Assembly (NCBI RefSeq): GCF_001466665.1
Contig: NZ_KQ758903.1
Location: 1,113,684-1,177,683 of the forward strand
Source: Dehalogenimonas alkenigignens
GTDB lineage: Bacteria > Chloroflexota > Dehalococcoidia > Dehalococcoidales > Dehalococcoidaceae
Length of the DNA: 64,000 bases
Direction: 5' to 3'
Part shown: positions 50,742-58,746 of the stretch, in pieces
How positions within the stretch are numbered: position 1 is the first letter of the stretch
Layout: every line of letters begins with the position of its first letter
Translations under genes and position numbers: made by a program
Notes under the pieces: model-generated
What the model saw: only the letters and a program-made list of their open reading frames with translations
The model's database searches: none
Told to the model about the DNA's origin: nothing

Positions 50742-52805
50742 CTATGTTGCCAGATCGGCCAGGGCTCGGCTCCAGCCCTCGGGGCCGACCCCTTTGGCAA
50801 ATACCAGATTGGCCAGCTTTACTTTTGCCCAGCGCAGAGATTGGTTCTGAACCAGAACCGGGCGATCAACAGCAGCCAGCATCGACACATCATTGTCGGA
50901 GTCACCGACGCCGGTAGTGATGACCGCCCCGTAATTCAGCTTAAACAGTTCAGTCAACAGTTTCACCGCCTTGCCTTTTTCGTTGCCGCCGGAGACGGTG
51001 TAAAAGCGGCCCCCGAAAGCATGCGACAAGCCCGCTTTCTTAAGTTCGGCGAGCAAGAATTCGATAGCCTGGCGTCCCCCGTGCAGCTTCATAGTCTCTG
51101 TGTATTCGCGGTGCTTCGCCGCCTCGGCTGCTTTCAAACCGAGGCCGGTTTCCCGGGCGATATCTTCAACGGTCAGATCGCCAAAGCAGGCGATGTCAAG
51201 CGTTCCCATCCAGGCGTTTTTCGTGAGTCTGGCCTTGACGTTTTCGATCACATGATTCAATTTTAATTTCAGTTCCTGATAAGGCACTCCCATTTCAATG
51301 ACCAGATAATCGTCGCATACCCGATCGTACGAAAACGGTAAGCGGAAATATGACTTGGGGATAAAAACCGCCGATCCGTTTTCGACGATAAATGGGTCAG
51401 TAATCCCAAGCTCCTGCCGCAACGCGACCTGCTCTTCACGGGTTTTGGAAGAGCAGAAAACAATAGGGATATCTCTGGCTTGCAGCCGGCGAAGCGTAGT
51501 CAAAGCAGGAGCGTAGGAGTAAGAAGTGGGATGCAGGAGAGTTCCGTCAAGGTCTGAAAAGACCACCAGCCGCGCCGCTACGTTAGGCCCTCGCCCGCCG
51601 ATTATCGGCAGCGGCTGACCTTCGGGCACGAACAACCGGGGATATTCCTGGGATAGAGATGCCGAAAATTTGGACAGATCCGCTTTTTGGGGCGGCGGCA
51701 TCAAGCGCACCTTCGTCGGTTCTTCATCCGGTTTAATGATTCCCGCTTCCACAAGCTCAGTAAGGATTGCCTTTTTAGTTTTTTCCTGGCACAGCGGACT
51801 ATGATAGATTACCGACAGACTTGGCAACATCATCTCCAGCACCACATGCTCATCCCCTTTGTCAGCGTGAAGGTGCGGGTTGACTGTCTCGGTTTGAAAG
51901 ACTTCAACACCTTTCTCAGACACTTCTTTGTCGGTGATGGGCAAAAGCCCGCTGAACAGTTCGAAAATGGAGATCAGCTCCTGAGTTTCTACGGCATAAC
52001 CTGTACCGTAGGTAAGCCGATCAGCTAACGCGACGCTCATTGCGTGCTCTCCGGCGTTGCCGGTTTTAATCACTTCGGTCTCAAAACGTCCCATCGCTGA
52101 GACAAGATTGTTCAAATGCTTGTTGGTGATCTCAGATACCCGGCCCCATTTTTTAAAATACAGCTCTCCCATTATCTTGGGTTTGTAACGCCATTGAATC
52201 CGCGTCATGGCGTAGGGTGATTTAGCCAGGCTGAAAGCCGCAGCATAGTGTTTGACGTATTCCAGGGCTGATCCGGGTATGTAATTGTCGGTGTCAATGA
52301 ATCCGATATACTCCTTGCCCAGAAGTTTAGCCAGCAGGATACCAAGAATCATGCCCTCACTCTTACCATTCCGGATCAACTTATCGTCTCCCAGAATGTG
52401 ATGATAACCAGCATCGGCTAATGCCCTGGCTACAGAAGGATCTTTCTGGTGCACTATCATTGCCTGGCGGCGAGTCACCTGGCAAAAACGGTTCAGGATT
52501 TCGTGCTCAATCCTGAAGGTATCTATCTCGCCTCGCTGAGAGTTGGATAGAACGATGATAAACGAGTCATGAGGGATAGCCGAGAGCACACCTTCGAAGA
52601 CTTTCAGGTCTTCGTTTTTTATAGGTAGAACTATAGCCAGCTTCTTTTCGATTTCATCGATAGATTCTCGCTCGATCTTCTGGACCTCGGCGGCTTCGTT
52701 GATCTGAGGGTTTTTAACGCCTGAATCCAGTTCGAGCACTCGGCGGACGCCGTACAAGGAAATCGAACCCATGTGTTCAGTCTGACGGGTGCGTTCTAAA
52801 CGCAT
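50742..52805 (-). CDS. mgsD: Bifunctional mannosyl-3-phosphoglycerate synthase/phosphatase
   Basis: Makes the compatible solute mannosylglycerate from GDP-mannose and 3-phosphoglycerate. Residues about 50-400 are the glycosyltransferase part, with LPIKNEDLKVFEGVL near 60, GYHHILGDDKLIRNGKSEG near 133 and the metal-binding IGFIDTDNYIPGSALEY (about 167-183). Residues 410-687 are an HAD phosphatase (VVFSDLDGTLLHP, DLDGT 418-422; VGDSDND near the end). The fused form is known from Dehalococcoides, which supports the taxonomic reading. GGAGG lies seven bases before the ATG. The product contains no nitrogen, which suits its place between two glutamine synthetase genes. Confidence 0.93.
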   Translation of the reverse strand: MRLERTRQTEHMGSISLYGVRRVLELDSGVKNPQINEAAEVQKIERESIDEIEKKLAIVLPIKNEDLKVFEGVLSAIPHDSFIIVLSNSQRGEIDTFRIEHEILNRFCQVTRRQAMIVHQKDPSVARALADAGYHHILGDDKLIRNGKSEGMILGILLAKLLGKEYIGFIDTDNYIPGSALEYVKHYAAAFSLAKSPYAMTRIQWRYKPKIMGELYFKKWGRVSEITNKHLNNLVSAMGRFETEVIKTGNAGEHAMSVALADRLTYGTGYAVETQELISIFELFSGLLPITDKEVSEKGVEVFQTETVNPHLHADKGDEHVVLEMMLPSLSVIYHSPLCQEKTKKAILTELVEAGIIKPDEEPTKVRLMPPPQKADLSKFSASLSQEYPRLFVPEGQPLPIIGGRGPNVAARLVVFSDLDGTLLHPTSYSYAPALTTLRRLQARDIPIVFCSSKTREEQVALRQELGITDPFIVENGSAVFIPKSYFRLPFSYDRVCDDYLVIEMGVPYQELKLKLNHVIENVKARLTKNAWMGTLDIACFGDLTVEDIARETGLGLKAAEAAKHREYTETMKLHGGRQAIEFLLAELKKAGLSHAFGGRFYTVSGGNEKGKAVKLLTELFKLNYGAVITTGVGDSDNDVSMLAAVDRPVLVQNQSLRWAKVKLANLVFAKGVGPEGWSRALADLAT

Positions 52806-52904
52806 TGCGATACCTCCGGTTGGTTGATTGAACAGGCCGGCTGATCAGGAGCCGGATTAGACGAAAGGAGGAAAGGAACGTTGATCCTGATTTTTGAACT
52901 CCCA

Positions 52905-52933
52905 ATTATAACACCGGGGTGAACGATGGTAAA
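52905..52933 (-). promoter_or_regulatory. mgsD promoter
   Basis: Minus strand: TTTACC (52928-52933), 17-base spacer, TATAAT (52905-52910). The leader would be about 95 bases. Confidence 0.6.
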
Positions 52934-52960
52934 CCAGTTGCCGAATAAAGATGCCCAAGT

Positions 52961-52988
52961 TTGTTTTAAGACGCCAGGTTGTTATAAT
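52961..52988 (+). promoter_or_regulatory. glnA2 promoter
   Basis: TTGTTT (52961-52966), 16-base spacer, TATAAT (52983-52988). It is about 28 bases from, and divergent to, the mgsD promoter. No GlnR-like site was found here. Confidence 0.6.
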
Positions 52989-53016
52989 CGGCGTGAAGAA
53001 CTCAGGAGGGGTGTCA

Positions 53017-54369
53017 ATGGTAAAATCGCGCAGCGATTCCGTCGAATATGTCCTGAAACGCGTCAAAGAGGATAAAGTCAAATTTATCCGTTTGTGGTTC
53101 ACCGATATCCTTGGGCAGCTTAAAAGCTTCGCCATCACGGTTGGAGAGCTTGAGGGAGCTCTGGAAGAGGGCATGGGGTTTGACGGGTCGTCTATCGAGG
53201 GTTATGCCCGTATTGACGAAAGCGACATGATCGCCTTGCCGGACCCGGATACATACAAGCCGCTGCCCTGGAGACCTAAAGACGAGGCGGCGGTGGCCCG
53301 CATGTTCTGCGATATCAAGAAACCAGGCGGCGAACAATTCGAGGGGGACCCCCGCTACGTCCTCAAGCGGATGCTTAAACGCGCCGCTGAGGCCGGCTAT
53401 GTTTACTACGTCGGGCCGGAACTGGAATATTTTTACTTTAAAGACGAGAACCGCGACCAGAAAAGTACCGAGTTTCTAGACCAGGGCGGGTATTTTGACT
53501 TAACACCGCTGGACGTAGCCACCGACCTGCGCCGCCAGACAGTCCTGACTCTGGAGAAGATGGGTATCGCCGTGGAGTACTCTCACCACGAGGTCGCCCC
53601 ATCCCAGCATGAAATCGATATACAATACACCGACGCCTTGACCATGGCTGACAATGTCATGACCTACCGGTTGGTGGTAAAGGAAATCGCCAGGCAGAAC
53701 GGCGTCTACGCCTCATTCATGCCTAAACCGGTCTTTGGCGTCAACGGCAGCGGCATGCACTGCCACCAGTCGTTATTCAAAGGAGAGAACAACGCATTTT
53801 TCGATTCCACCGATCCCTATCACCTCTCGGCGACAGCCCGCCACTATATCGCTGGTATTTTGAAACACGCTCCGGAATTTTGCGCCGTAACCAACCAGTG
53901 GATCAACTCTTACAAAAGGTTGGTTCCTGGCTATGAAGCTCCGGTCTATCTCTCCTGGGCCCGCCGTAATCGTTCCGATCTGGTTCGAGTACCGGAATAC
54001 CGCCCCGGAAAAGAGAAATCAACCCGCATCGAATTACGCTCGCCTGACCCGGCATGCAATCCGTATTTGGCTTTCGCAGTAATGCTGGCCGCCGGCCTGG
54101 AGGGCATCGAGAAGAAGTACGAAGCGCCTCAACCGGTGGAGGAGAATGTCTACGAGATGACCGACCAGGAGCGACGTGAGCGCGGCATCGCAACGTTGCC
54201 TGGCAGCCTCGACGCGGCGGTCTGCCTTCTGGAGAACAGCGATTTGATGCGCCAGACTCTCGGCGATCATGTCTTCAATGCGTTTATTGAAAACAAACGC
54301 ATTGAATGCGACAAATACCGCATCCACGTTACCGACTGGGAGCGCGAACGGTACCTGCCGATACTCTAG
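53017..54369 (+). CDS. glnA: Glutamine synthetase type I (alpha-type)
   Basis: A second glutamine synthetase, 450 residues. FDGSSIEGYARIDESDM (about 50-66) keeps the arginine that in Bacillus GSI-alpha mediates feedback inhibition by glutamine; the first copy has alanine there. [36 protein letters not shown] and ERERYLPIL complete the family match. A tyrosine in NVYEMTDQE is at the adenylylation position but the surrounding sequence is not the adenylylated consensus. AGGAGGGG precedes the ATG at 53017. The copy lacks the GlnR-like site and has a better -10, so it may be expressed constitutively. Confidence 0.94.
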   Translation: MVKSRSDSVEYVLKRVKEDKVKFIRLWFTDILGQLKSFAITVGELEGALEEGMGFDGSSIEGYARIDESDMIALPDPDTYKPLPWRPKDEAAVARMFCDIKKPGGEQFEGDPRYVLKRMLKRAAEAGYVYYVGPELEYFYFKDENRDQKSTEFLDQGGYFDLTPLDVATDLRRQTVLTLEKMGIAVEYSHHEVAPSQHEIDIQYTDALTMADNVMTYRLVVKEIARQNGVYASFMPKPVFGVNGSGMHCHQSLFKGENNAFFDSTDPYHLSATARHYIAGILKHAPEFCAVTNQWINSYKRLVPGYEAPVYLSWARRNRSDLVRVPEYRPGKEKSTRIELRSPDPACNPYLAFAVMLAAGLEGIEKKYEAPQPVEENVYEMTDQERRERGIATLPGSLDAAVCLLENSDLMRQTLGDHVFNAFIENKRIECDKYRIHVTDWERERYLPIL

Positions 54370-54380
54370 GACCCGGAGAG

Positions 54381-54420
54381 AATTAAAGGGGACAGCCAGA
54401 GCGGTCGTCCCCTTAATTTT
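54381..54420 (+). terminator. Terminator of glnA2
   Basis: AATTAAAGGGGAC (54381-54393) pairs with GTCCCCTTAATT (54407-54418) with one bulged A, then TT. Confidence 0.7.
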
Positions 54421-54532
54421 AGCTTTGGCAGCGGTCGCAAACAGCCGCCAAATTTTTGAGAATACTTTCCGGTTACAGCGTTTAACTGGAAGAAGGGTAT
54501 AATGGGGCTGGTGCGTGCCGGAAGCAAGGCCA

Positions 54533-55432
54533 ATGAAAAGAACTCTCCTAGTCGCGTTAACCGCAATCCTTATGACGGGCGCTGCGTCATGCGCCGACCC
54601 TCCGCCTTCTCCAACGACTTTAACGCCTACTGAACTCCGCTACCGACTACTGGACGCGTTTCCCGACTTTTTCTGGTGCGACCCTGATTTCTTTCCCATC
54701 GGCAGCTTGGAAAGAGAACTGCAAAACGCCCTCAACCAGTTCGAAGGTATTCGTTCCAACGCCGAAGAATTCGATGCTATCGTCAAGCGCATCGGGCTGA
54801 AACAAAAGCTCAATTACACCAGTGAGGAGCAGCTGTTGGTCTACCGACAGCACAAACTGCTGAATCTGGCTATTGTTGAATTTCTGCCAGCAAGCCACGG
54901 TTTTAATTTCGTTATTCTGGTTGGGCAGGAAGGACAAGGCGAGCGAATATCCGGCATTATTGCCACTGACGGCCGGACCAGTGTGACACGGCGAGAACCG
55001 AGTTACAATACCTGCCCAATTTGTCTCGCTCAAGGTACACTTGTTGGCACACCCAATGGTTTGGTGGCGGTCGAAGACCTCGCGGTTGGCATGGAGGTCT
55101 GGACGCTGGGCGATAATAACCAGAGGGTGGCCGCGCCAATTCTGGAAATCGGGATGACGCCGGCTCCGGCGTTCTTCAAATTGCTGAAATTCACCCTTGC
55201 CGATGGCCGCAGCCTGACTGTTTCGGCGGGCCACCCGGCAATTAACGGCGACGTACTGGGAGAGTTTGACGACGGCGACGTTTTAGATGGATCGGTCATC
55301 GTTGGCATTCAGGTCATTTCTTATCACGGCAAAACCTACGACATACTACCCGCCGGTACAACGGGTTATTACTGGGCTGACGGGATACTTCTGGCCTCCA
55401 CTCTAAAAGATCAAACTCCTCCTGTCTCTTGA
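54533..55432 (+). CDS. Lipoprotein with C-terminal Hint (hedgehog/intein-type) domain
   Basis: A 299-residue exported protein of unknown role. The lipobox ends at C20 (LMTGAASC). Residues about 30-155 have no family I recognise. From C164 (CLAQGTLVGTPNGLVAVEDLAVGMEVWTL) a Hint domain follows, with the block-B-like SAGHPAING (H234) and the C-terminal GTTGYYWADGILLAST. Hint domains can cleave or rearrange the peptide bond at the first cysteine, but no C-extein follows, so autoproteolysis would release or modify the N-terminal part. Start at ATG 54533; a GTG at 54515 is the alternative. The adjoining TATAAT (54499-54504) is its likely -10. Confidence 0.8.
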   Translation: MKRTLLVALTAILMTGAASCADPPPSPTTLTPTELRYRLLDAFPDFFWCDPDFFPIGSLERELQNALNQFEGIRSNAEEFDAIVKRIGLKQKLNYTSEEQLLVYRQHKLLNLAIVEFLPASHGFNFVILVGQEGQGERISGIIATDGRTSVTRREPSYNTCPICLAQGTLVGTPNGLVAVEDLAVGMEVWTLGDNNQRVAAPILEIGMTPAPAFFKLLKFTLADGRSLTVSAGHPAINGDVLGEFDDGDVLDGSVIVGIQVISYHGKTYDILPAGTTGYYWADGILLASTLKDQTPPVS

Positions 55433-55457
55433 CAACCGTTCTGGAGCCTCATACGAT
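55429..55457 (+). promoter_or_regulatory. nadE promoter; probably leaderless transcript
   Basis: TTGACA (55429-55434), 17-base spacer, TACGAT (55452-55457). The predicted start (55464-55465) is at the ATG (55466), and no ribosome-binding site lies before it. Confidence 0.6.
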
Positions 55458-55465
55458 AGCTGTAT

Positions 55466-57232
55466 ATGAGACAGCTACGAATCGCACTCGCCCAGATTAA
55501 CTCCACCGTCGGTGATTTCAAGGGGAACGTCCGGCTGATAGTAGATAATATCGAAAAAGCTCGGGCTGCCGGCGCCGATCTTGTTGCCTTCCCGGAGCTG
55601 GCCGTACCCGGTTATCCGCCTGAGGACCTGCTGCTCAAACCCAGTTTCATTCAGGCTAATATCAAGGCGCTGGACCAAGTCATAGCCGCAACCCGCGGCA
55701 TTACCGCCGTTGTCGGCTTCGTCGACCGCAAATCGGATTTGTATAACGCAGCTGCCATCATCCATGACGGGCGGCTTGTCGCTATCTATCATAAAGTTCA
55801 CCTGCCCAACTACGGGGTCTTCGACGAACAGCGCTACTTCAACGCCGGGAAAGCCTGCCCGGTATTCGGGGTGGCTGGCGTAGGGGTAGGTTTTAACGTC
55901 TGTGAAGACATCTGGTTCGAAACCGGACCGGCTACCGCCCAGGCAAGCGCCGGCGCCGAGGTTATTTTAAATATCTCGGCCTCGCCTTACCACCACGGCA
56001 AGCATCATTTCCGGGAGCGCATGCTCAGCGCCCGCGCCATTGATAACGCGGCTATCGTGGCTTTTTGCAACATGGTCGGCGGCCAGGATGAACTGGTTTT
56101 CGATGGCGCAAGTGTCATTTTCGACGTGCGCGGCAACACCATCGCCCGGGCACGCCAGTTCGAAGAAGAGTTGCTGGTAGCTGACCTCGATGTTGACGGT
56201 GTGCTCAATAAACGGCGGCAAGATCCGGTGCCGCCTAAAAAGAATAGAGAATTAAGTTGCGACTGCATCGAGAAGCGTATCGAAATAGTTGGGTCAAAAG
56301 CGAGTGCCGGGCGCACGGCGCTGGAAAAACAGGTTTCGGTATTACTCGAACCCGAGGCTGAAGTGTACAAAGCCCTGGTGCTCGGCACCCGGGATTATAT
56401 ACATAAAAACGGGTTCAAAGGTGTCATCATCGGGCTATCCGGGGGCGTCGATTCATCGATCGTTGCTACCATCGCCGTCGATGCCCTCGGGCATGACGCC
56501 GTCCATGGGCTGATTATGCCCTCGCGTTTCTCGTCGCCCCTTTCCGCTGAGTACGCTGAACAACTGGCGGCAAATTTGGGTGTGGAAACCCAAACAATAT
56601 CCATCGAACAGGCTTATCAGGCCTACCTCGACAGTCTTTCAGGGGTCTTTTCCGGCGTCAAGCCGGATGTCACTGAGGAGAACATACAGGCCCGTATCCG
56701 CGGCAACCTGCTGATGGCATTGTCCAACAAATTTGGATGGCTGGTACTTAACACCGGCAATAAGAGTGAAGTCGCCACGGGCTACACGACTCTTTACGGC
56801 GATATGGCTGGAGGCTTCGCTATTATCAAAGATGTACCCAAAACCCTGGTTTACCGGCTTTGCCAATATCGCAACCGTTCGGCCGGATTCGATCTGGTAC
56901 CTCAAGGCGTGCTGAAACGCGTCCCGTCAGCCGAGCTGCGGCCGGAGCAAACCGACCATGACTCTTTGCCGCCCTATGACCTGCTGGACCCGATACTCCT
57001 GGCCTATGTCGAGGAGGACAAGAGCGTGGAGCAGATTGCCGCCCAGGGGTACGACGAGAAAACAGTCAAAAAGGTTGCCAGGCTTGTTGACGGCAGCGAG
57101 TATAAACGGCGGCAGGCGCCACCGGGAATAAAGATCACTCCCAAGGCATTCGGCCGCGACAGGCGGCTGCCCATCACCAACAAATTTAGGGAATGGGGAG
57201 ACTTAGATGAGAATCCAGAGTATTGGTATTAA
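55466..57232 (+). CDS. nadE: Glutamine-dependent NAD+ synthase
   Basis: Amidates deamido-NAD to NAD with glutamine as nitrogen donor. The N-terminal glutaminase is a nitrilase fold with the triad E44 (FPELAVPGY), K110 (YHKVHLPNYG) and C146 (FNVCEDIWF). The synthetase half has the PP-loop GLSGGVDSS (323-331) and NTGNKSEVATGYTTLYGDMAGGFA. The 588-residue length fits the fused type. The last 26 bases overlap the next small gene. Confidence 0.96.
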   Translation: MRQLRIALAQINSTVGDFKGNVRLIVDNIEKARAAGADLVAFPELAVPGYPPEDLLLKPSFIQANIKALDQVIAATRGITAVVGFVDRKSDLYNAAAIIHDGRLVAIYHKVHLPNYGVFDEQRYFNAGKACPVFGVAGVGVGFNVCEDIWFETGPATAQASAGAEVILNISASPYHHGKHHFRERMLSARAIDNAAIVAFCNMVGGQDELVFDGASVIFDVRGNTIARARQFEEELLVADLDVDGVLNKRRQDPVPPKKNRELSCDCIEKRIEIVGSKASAGRTALEKQVSVLLEPEAEVYKALVLGTRDYIHKNGFKGVIIGLSGGVDSSIVATIAVDALGHDAVHGLIMPSRFSSPLSAEYAEQLAANLGVETQTISIEQAYQAYLDSLSGVFSGVKPDVTEENIQARIRGNLLMALSNKFGWLVLNTGNKSEVATGYTTLYGDMAGGFAIIKDVPKTLVYRLCQYRNRSAGFDLVPQGVLKRVPSAELRPEQTDHDSLPPYDLLDPILLAYVEEDKSVEQIAAQGYDEKTVKKVARLVDGSEYKRRQAPPGIKITPKAFGRDRRLPITNKFREWGDLDENPEYWY

Positions 57233-57413
57233 ACGGGCTCTTTGGTTACGGTTAGCTATTATAGTGATAGGCATTATCTTCTCAGGTTTAGCGCTTATGA
57301 TTTTGGATCATAGCGAAATACTTGCTTTATTTTTCGGGCTCGCAGGTTTTATTTTGACTTGCGCTGGAGTAGTACTTTCTTTTTCGTGGCTGTGGCGGAA
57401 TGATGAAAAATAA
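57207..57413 (+). CDS. Small membrane protein (first of a tandem pair)
   Basis: A 68-residue protein with two hydrophobic segments (about 13-33 and 38-62). Its start (ATG 57207) lies within the end of nadE behind GGGGAG, six bases away, which supports real translation by coupling. The sequence IKRALWLRLAIIVIGIIFSG resembles IKPGLWLRLGVIWIGALVFS of the next gene, so the two are paralogues. I recognise no family. Confidence 0.65.
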   Translation: MRIQSIGIKRALWLRLAIIVIGIIFSGLALMILDHSEILALFFGLAGFILTCAGVVLSFSWLWRNDEK

Positions 57414-57488
57414 TAGCAGGCGCGACTGTCTGTTCGGAAGTGCCGAAGTGCAAGATTATTGGCAGGTCTGCCGAAAGCTCGATTAATC

Positions 57489-57698
57489 ATGATCAAGCCA
57501 GGTTTATGGCTAAGACTGGGTGTAATATGGATCGGCGCTCTCGTCTTCAGCGCCTCTTCAACAATGGTGGTATCAGATTTCGACAAAGCGTTGAGGGTAG
57601 CATTCGTCGGTTTCGTCACGATGGGATTCGGATCAATCAGCGCCTTTTTTTGGATGCTTGATCATGACGGAGAAGAAGCGCCGAAACGTCGGGATTAA
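57489..57698 (+). CDS. Small membrane protein (second of a tandem pair)
   Basis: A 69-residue paralogue of the preceding protein with the same two-segment topology and a charged C-terminus (DHDGEEAPKRRD). The ATG at 57489 gives a length and N-terminus matching its neighbour; ten upstream codons are open with a TTG alternative. There is no strong ribosome-binding site. Function unknown. Confidence 0.55.
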   Translation: MIKPGLWLRLGVIWIGALVFSASSTMVVSDFDKALRVAFVGFVTMGFGSISAFFWMLDHDGEEAPKRRD

Positions 57699-57720
57699 AG
57701 TATTGCCAACGGAGAAACAA

Positions 57721-58746
57721 GTGGCATTATGGCGCGTTAAAGTCAAAGCCGGGTCTCTTGCCTGGCTCCTCGAACCGGACGCCGAGAACCCCGCAGTCAG
57801 ATACCTGGCACTTCGTGACCTGACGGGGTTGTCGTGTACCCATCCTGAACTGGTGAAAGCAAAGGAAAACGGATTTGCCACCGGACCCATTGCCAGGGTG
57901 CTTGAGGCTCAGCGGCCGGCTGGCTACTGGGTGAAACCAGGTGCAGGATACAGTCCAAAATACACCGGCACAGTCTGGTCGCTGGCTCTTTTAGCGCAAT
58001 TGGGAGCCGATGTGTCCGAACCCCGGGTGTTGCGGGCGGCAGAATATGTTTTGGAAAAAACGGTGGCTCCGGTCGGCTGGTTCAGCTACAACGGGACCAA
58101 TTCAGGAGTAATACACTGCCATGCCGGCTATCTTGGCGAATCTATGCACATGCTTGGGCTCGGGGATGATCCCAGGGTGAATAAAGCGATCGAACTTCAA
58201 GCCCGCTTGATTACGGGTGAAGGTATTGCCGAGGGCGGGAGTGATAACCCGCTCAGGTATTACCGCTATACATTCGGGTCAAATTTTATTTGCGGTGCCA
58301 ACGGGGGCAAACCCTGCGCCTGGGGCGCAGCGAAAGCAATGAAAGCCATGACCGCGGTCCCGGAGCACAAACGAACCCCGATAATGGTTGAGGCTATAAA
58401 CAAAGGAACCGCCTTCTTTTTGGGAACAGATCTGACAAAGTGCAATTTTCCGTACCGGGAAGGAGGAAAAGTCAGCGCAAACTGGTTGAAATTCGGCTTT
58501 CCGAACTTTTATATCTCCGATATGCTCGAGGTGCTTGAAATTTTATCCCGTTTTGGCCGGGGCGGTGATCCTCGGCTTGAGAACGCCTGGCAACTGGTAA
58601 TGGATAAACAGGATGCCGCCGGACGCTGGCCTATGGAGTACTCTTACAACGGCAAGATATGGTCGAACATAGAGGCGAAGGGCAAACCCAGTAAATGGGT
58701 GACGCTGCGGGTGTTGAGGACTTTGAAGGCGGCTTTTCCCGGTTAG
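57721..58746 (+). CDS. Terpenoid cyclase/prenyltransferase-like alpha/alpha-toroid protein
   Basis: A 341-residue protein with repeats typical of alpha/alpha-toroids (squalene cyclase/prenyltransferase type): AARYLALRDLTG-like NPAVRYLALRDL, TGTVWSLALLAQLGADVSEPRVLRAAEYVLE, ISDMLEVLEILSRFGRGGDPRLENAWQLVMDKQDAAGRWPMEYSYNGKIW. The QDAAGRW element matches the QW-like motif. No catalytic DxDD or zinc ligands of the classic enzymes are obvious, so a binding or structural role is possible. GTG 57721 with GGAG six bases before is chosen because it avoids overlap with the preceding gene. Confidence 0.7.
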   Translation: MALWRVKVKAGSLAWLLEPDAENPAVRYLALRDLTGLSCTHPELVKAKENGFATGPIARVLEAQRPAGYWVKPGAGYSPKYTGTVWSLALLAQLGADVSEPRVLRAAEYVLEKTVAPVGWFSYNGTNSGVIHCHAGYLGESMHMLGLGDDPRVNKAIELQARLITGEGIAEGGSDNPLRYYRYTFGSNFICGANGGKPCAWGAAKAMKAMTAVPEHKRTPIMVEAINKGTAFFLGTDLTKCNFPYREGGKVSANWLKFGFPNFYISDMLEVLEILSRFGRGGDPRLENAWQLVMDKQDAAGRWPMEYSYNGKIWSNIEAKGKPSKWVTLRVLRTLKAAFPG

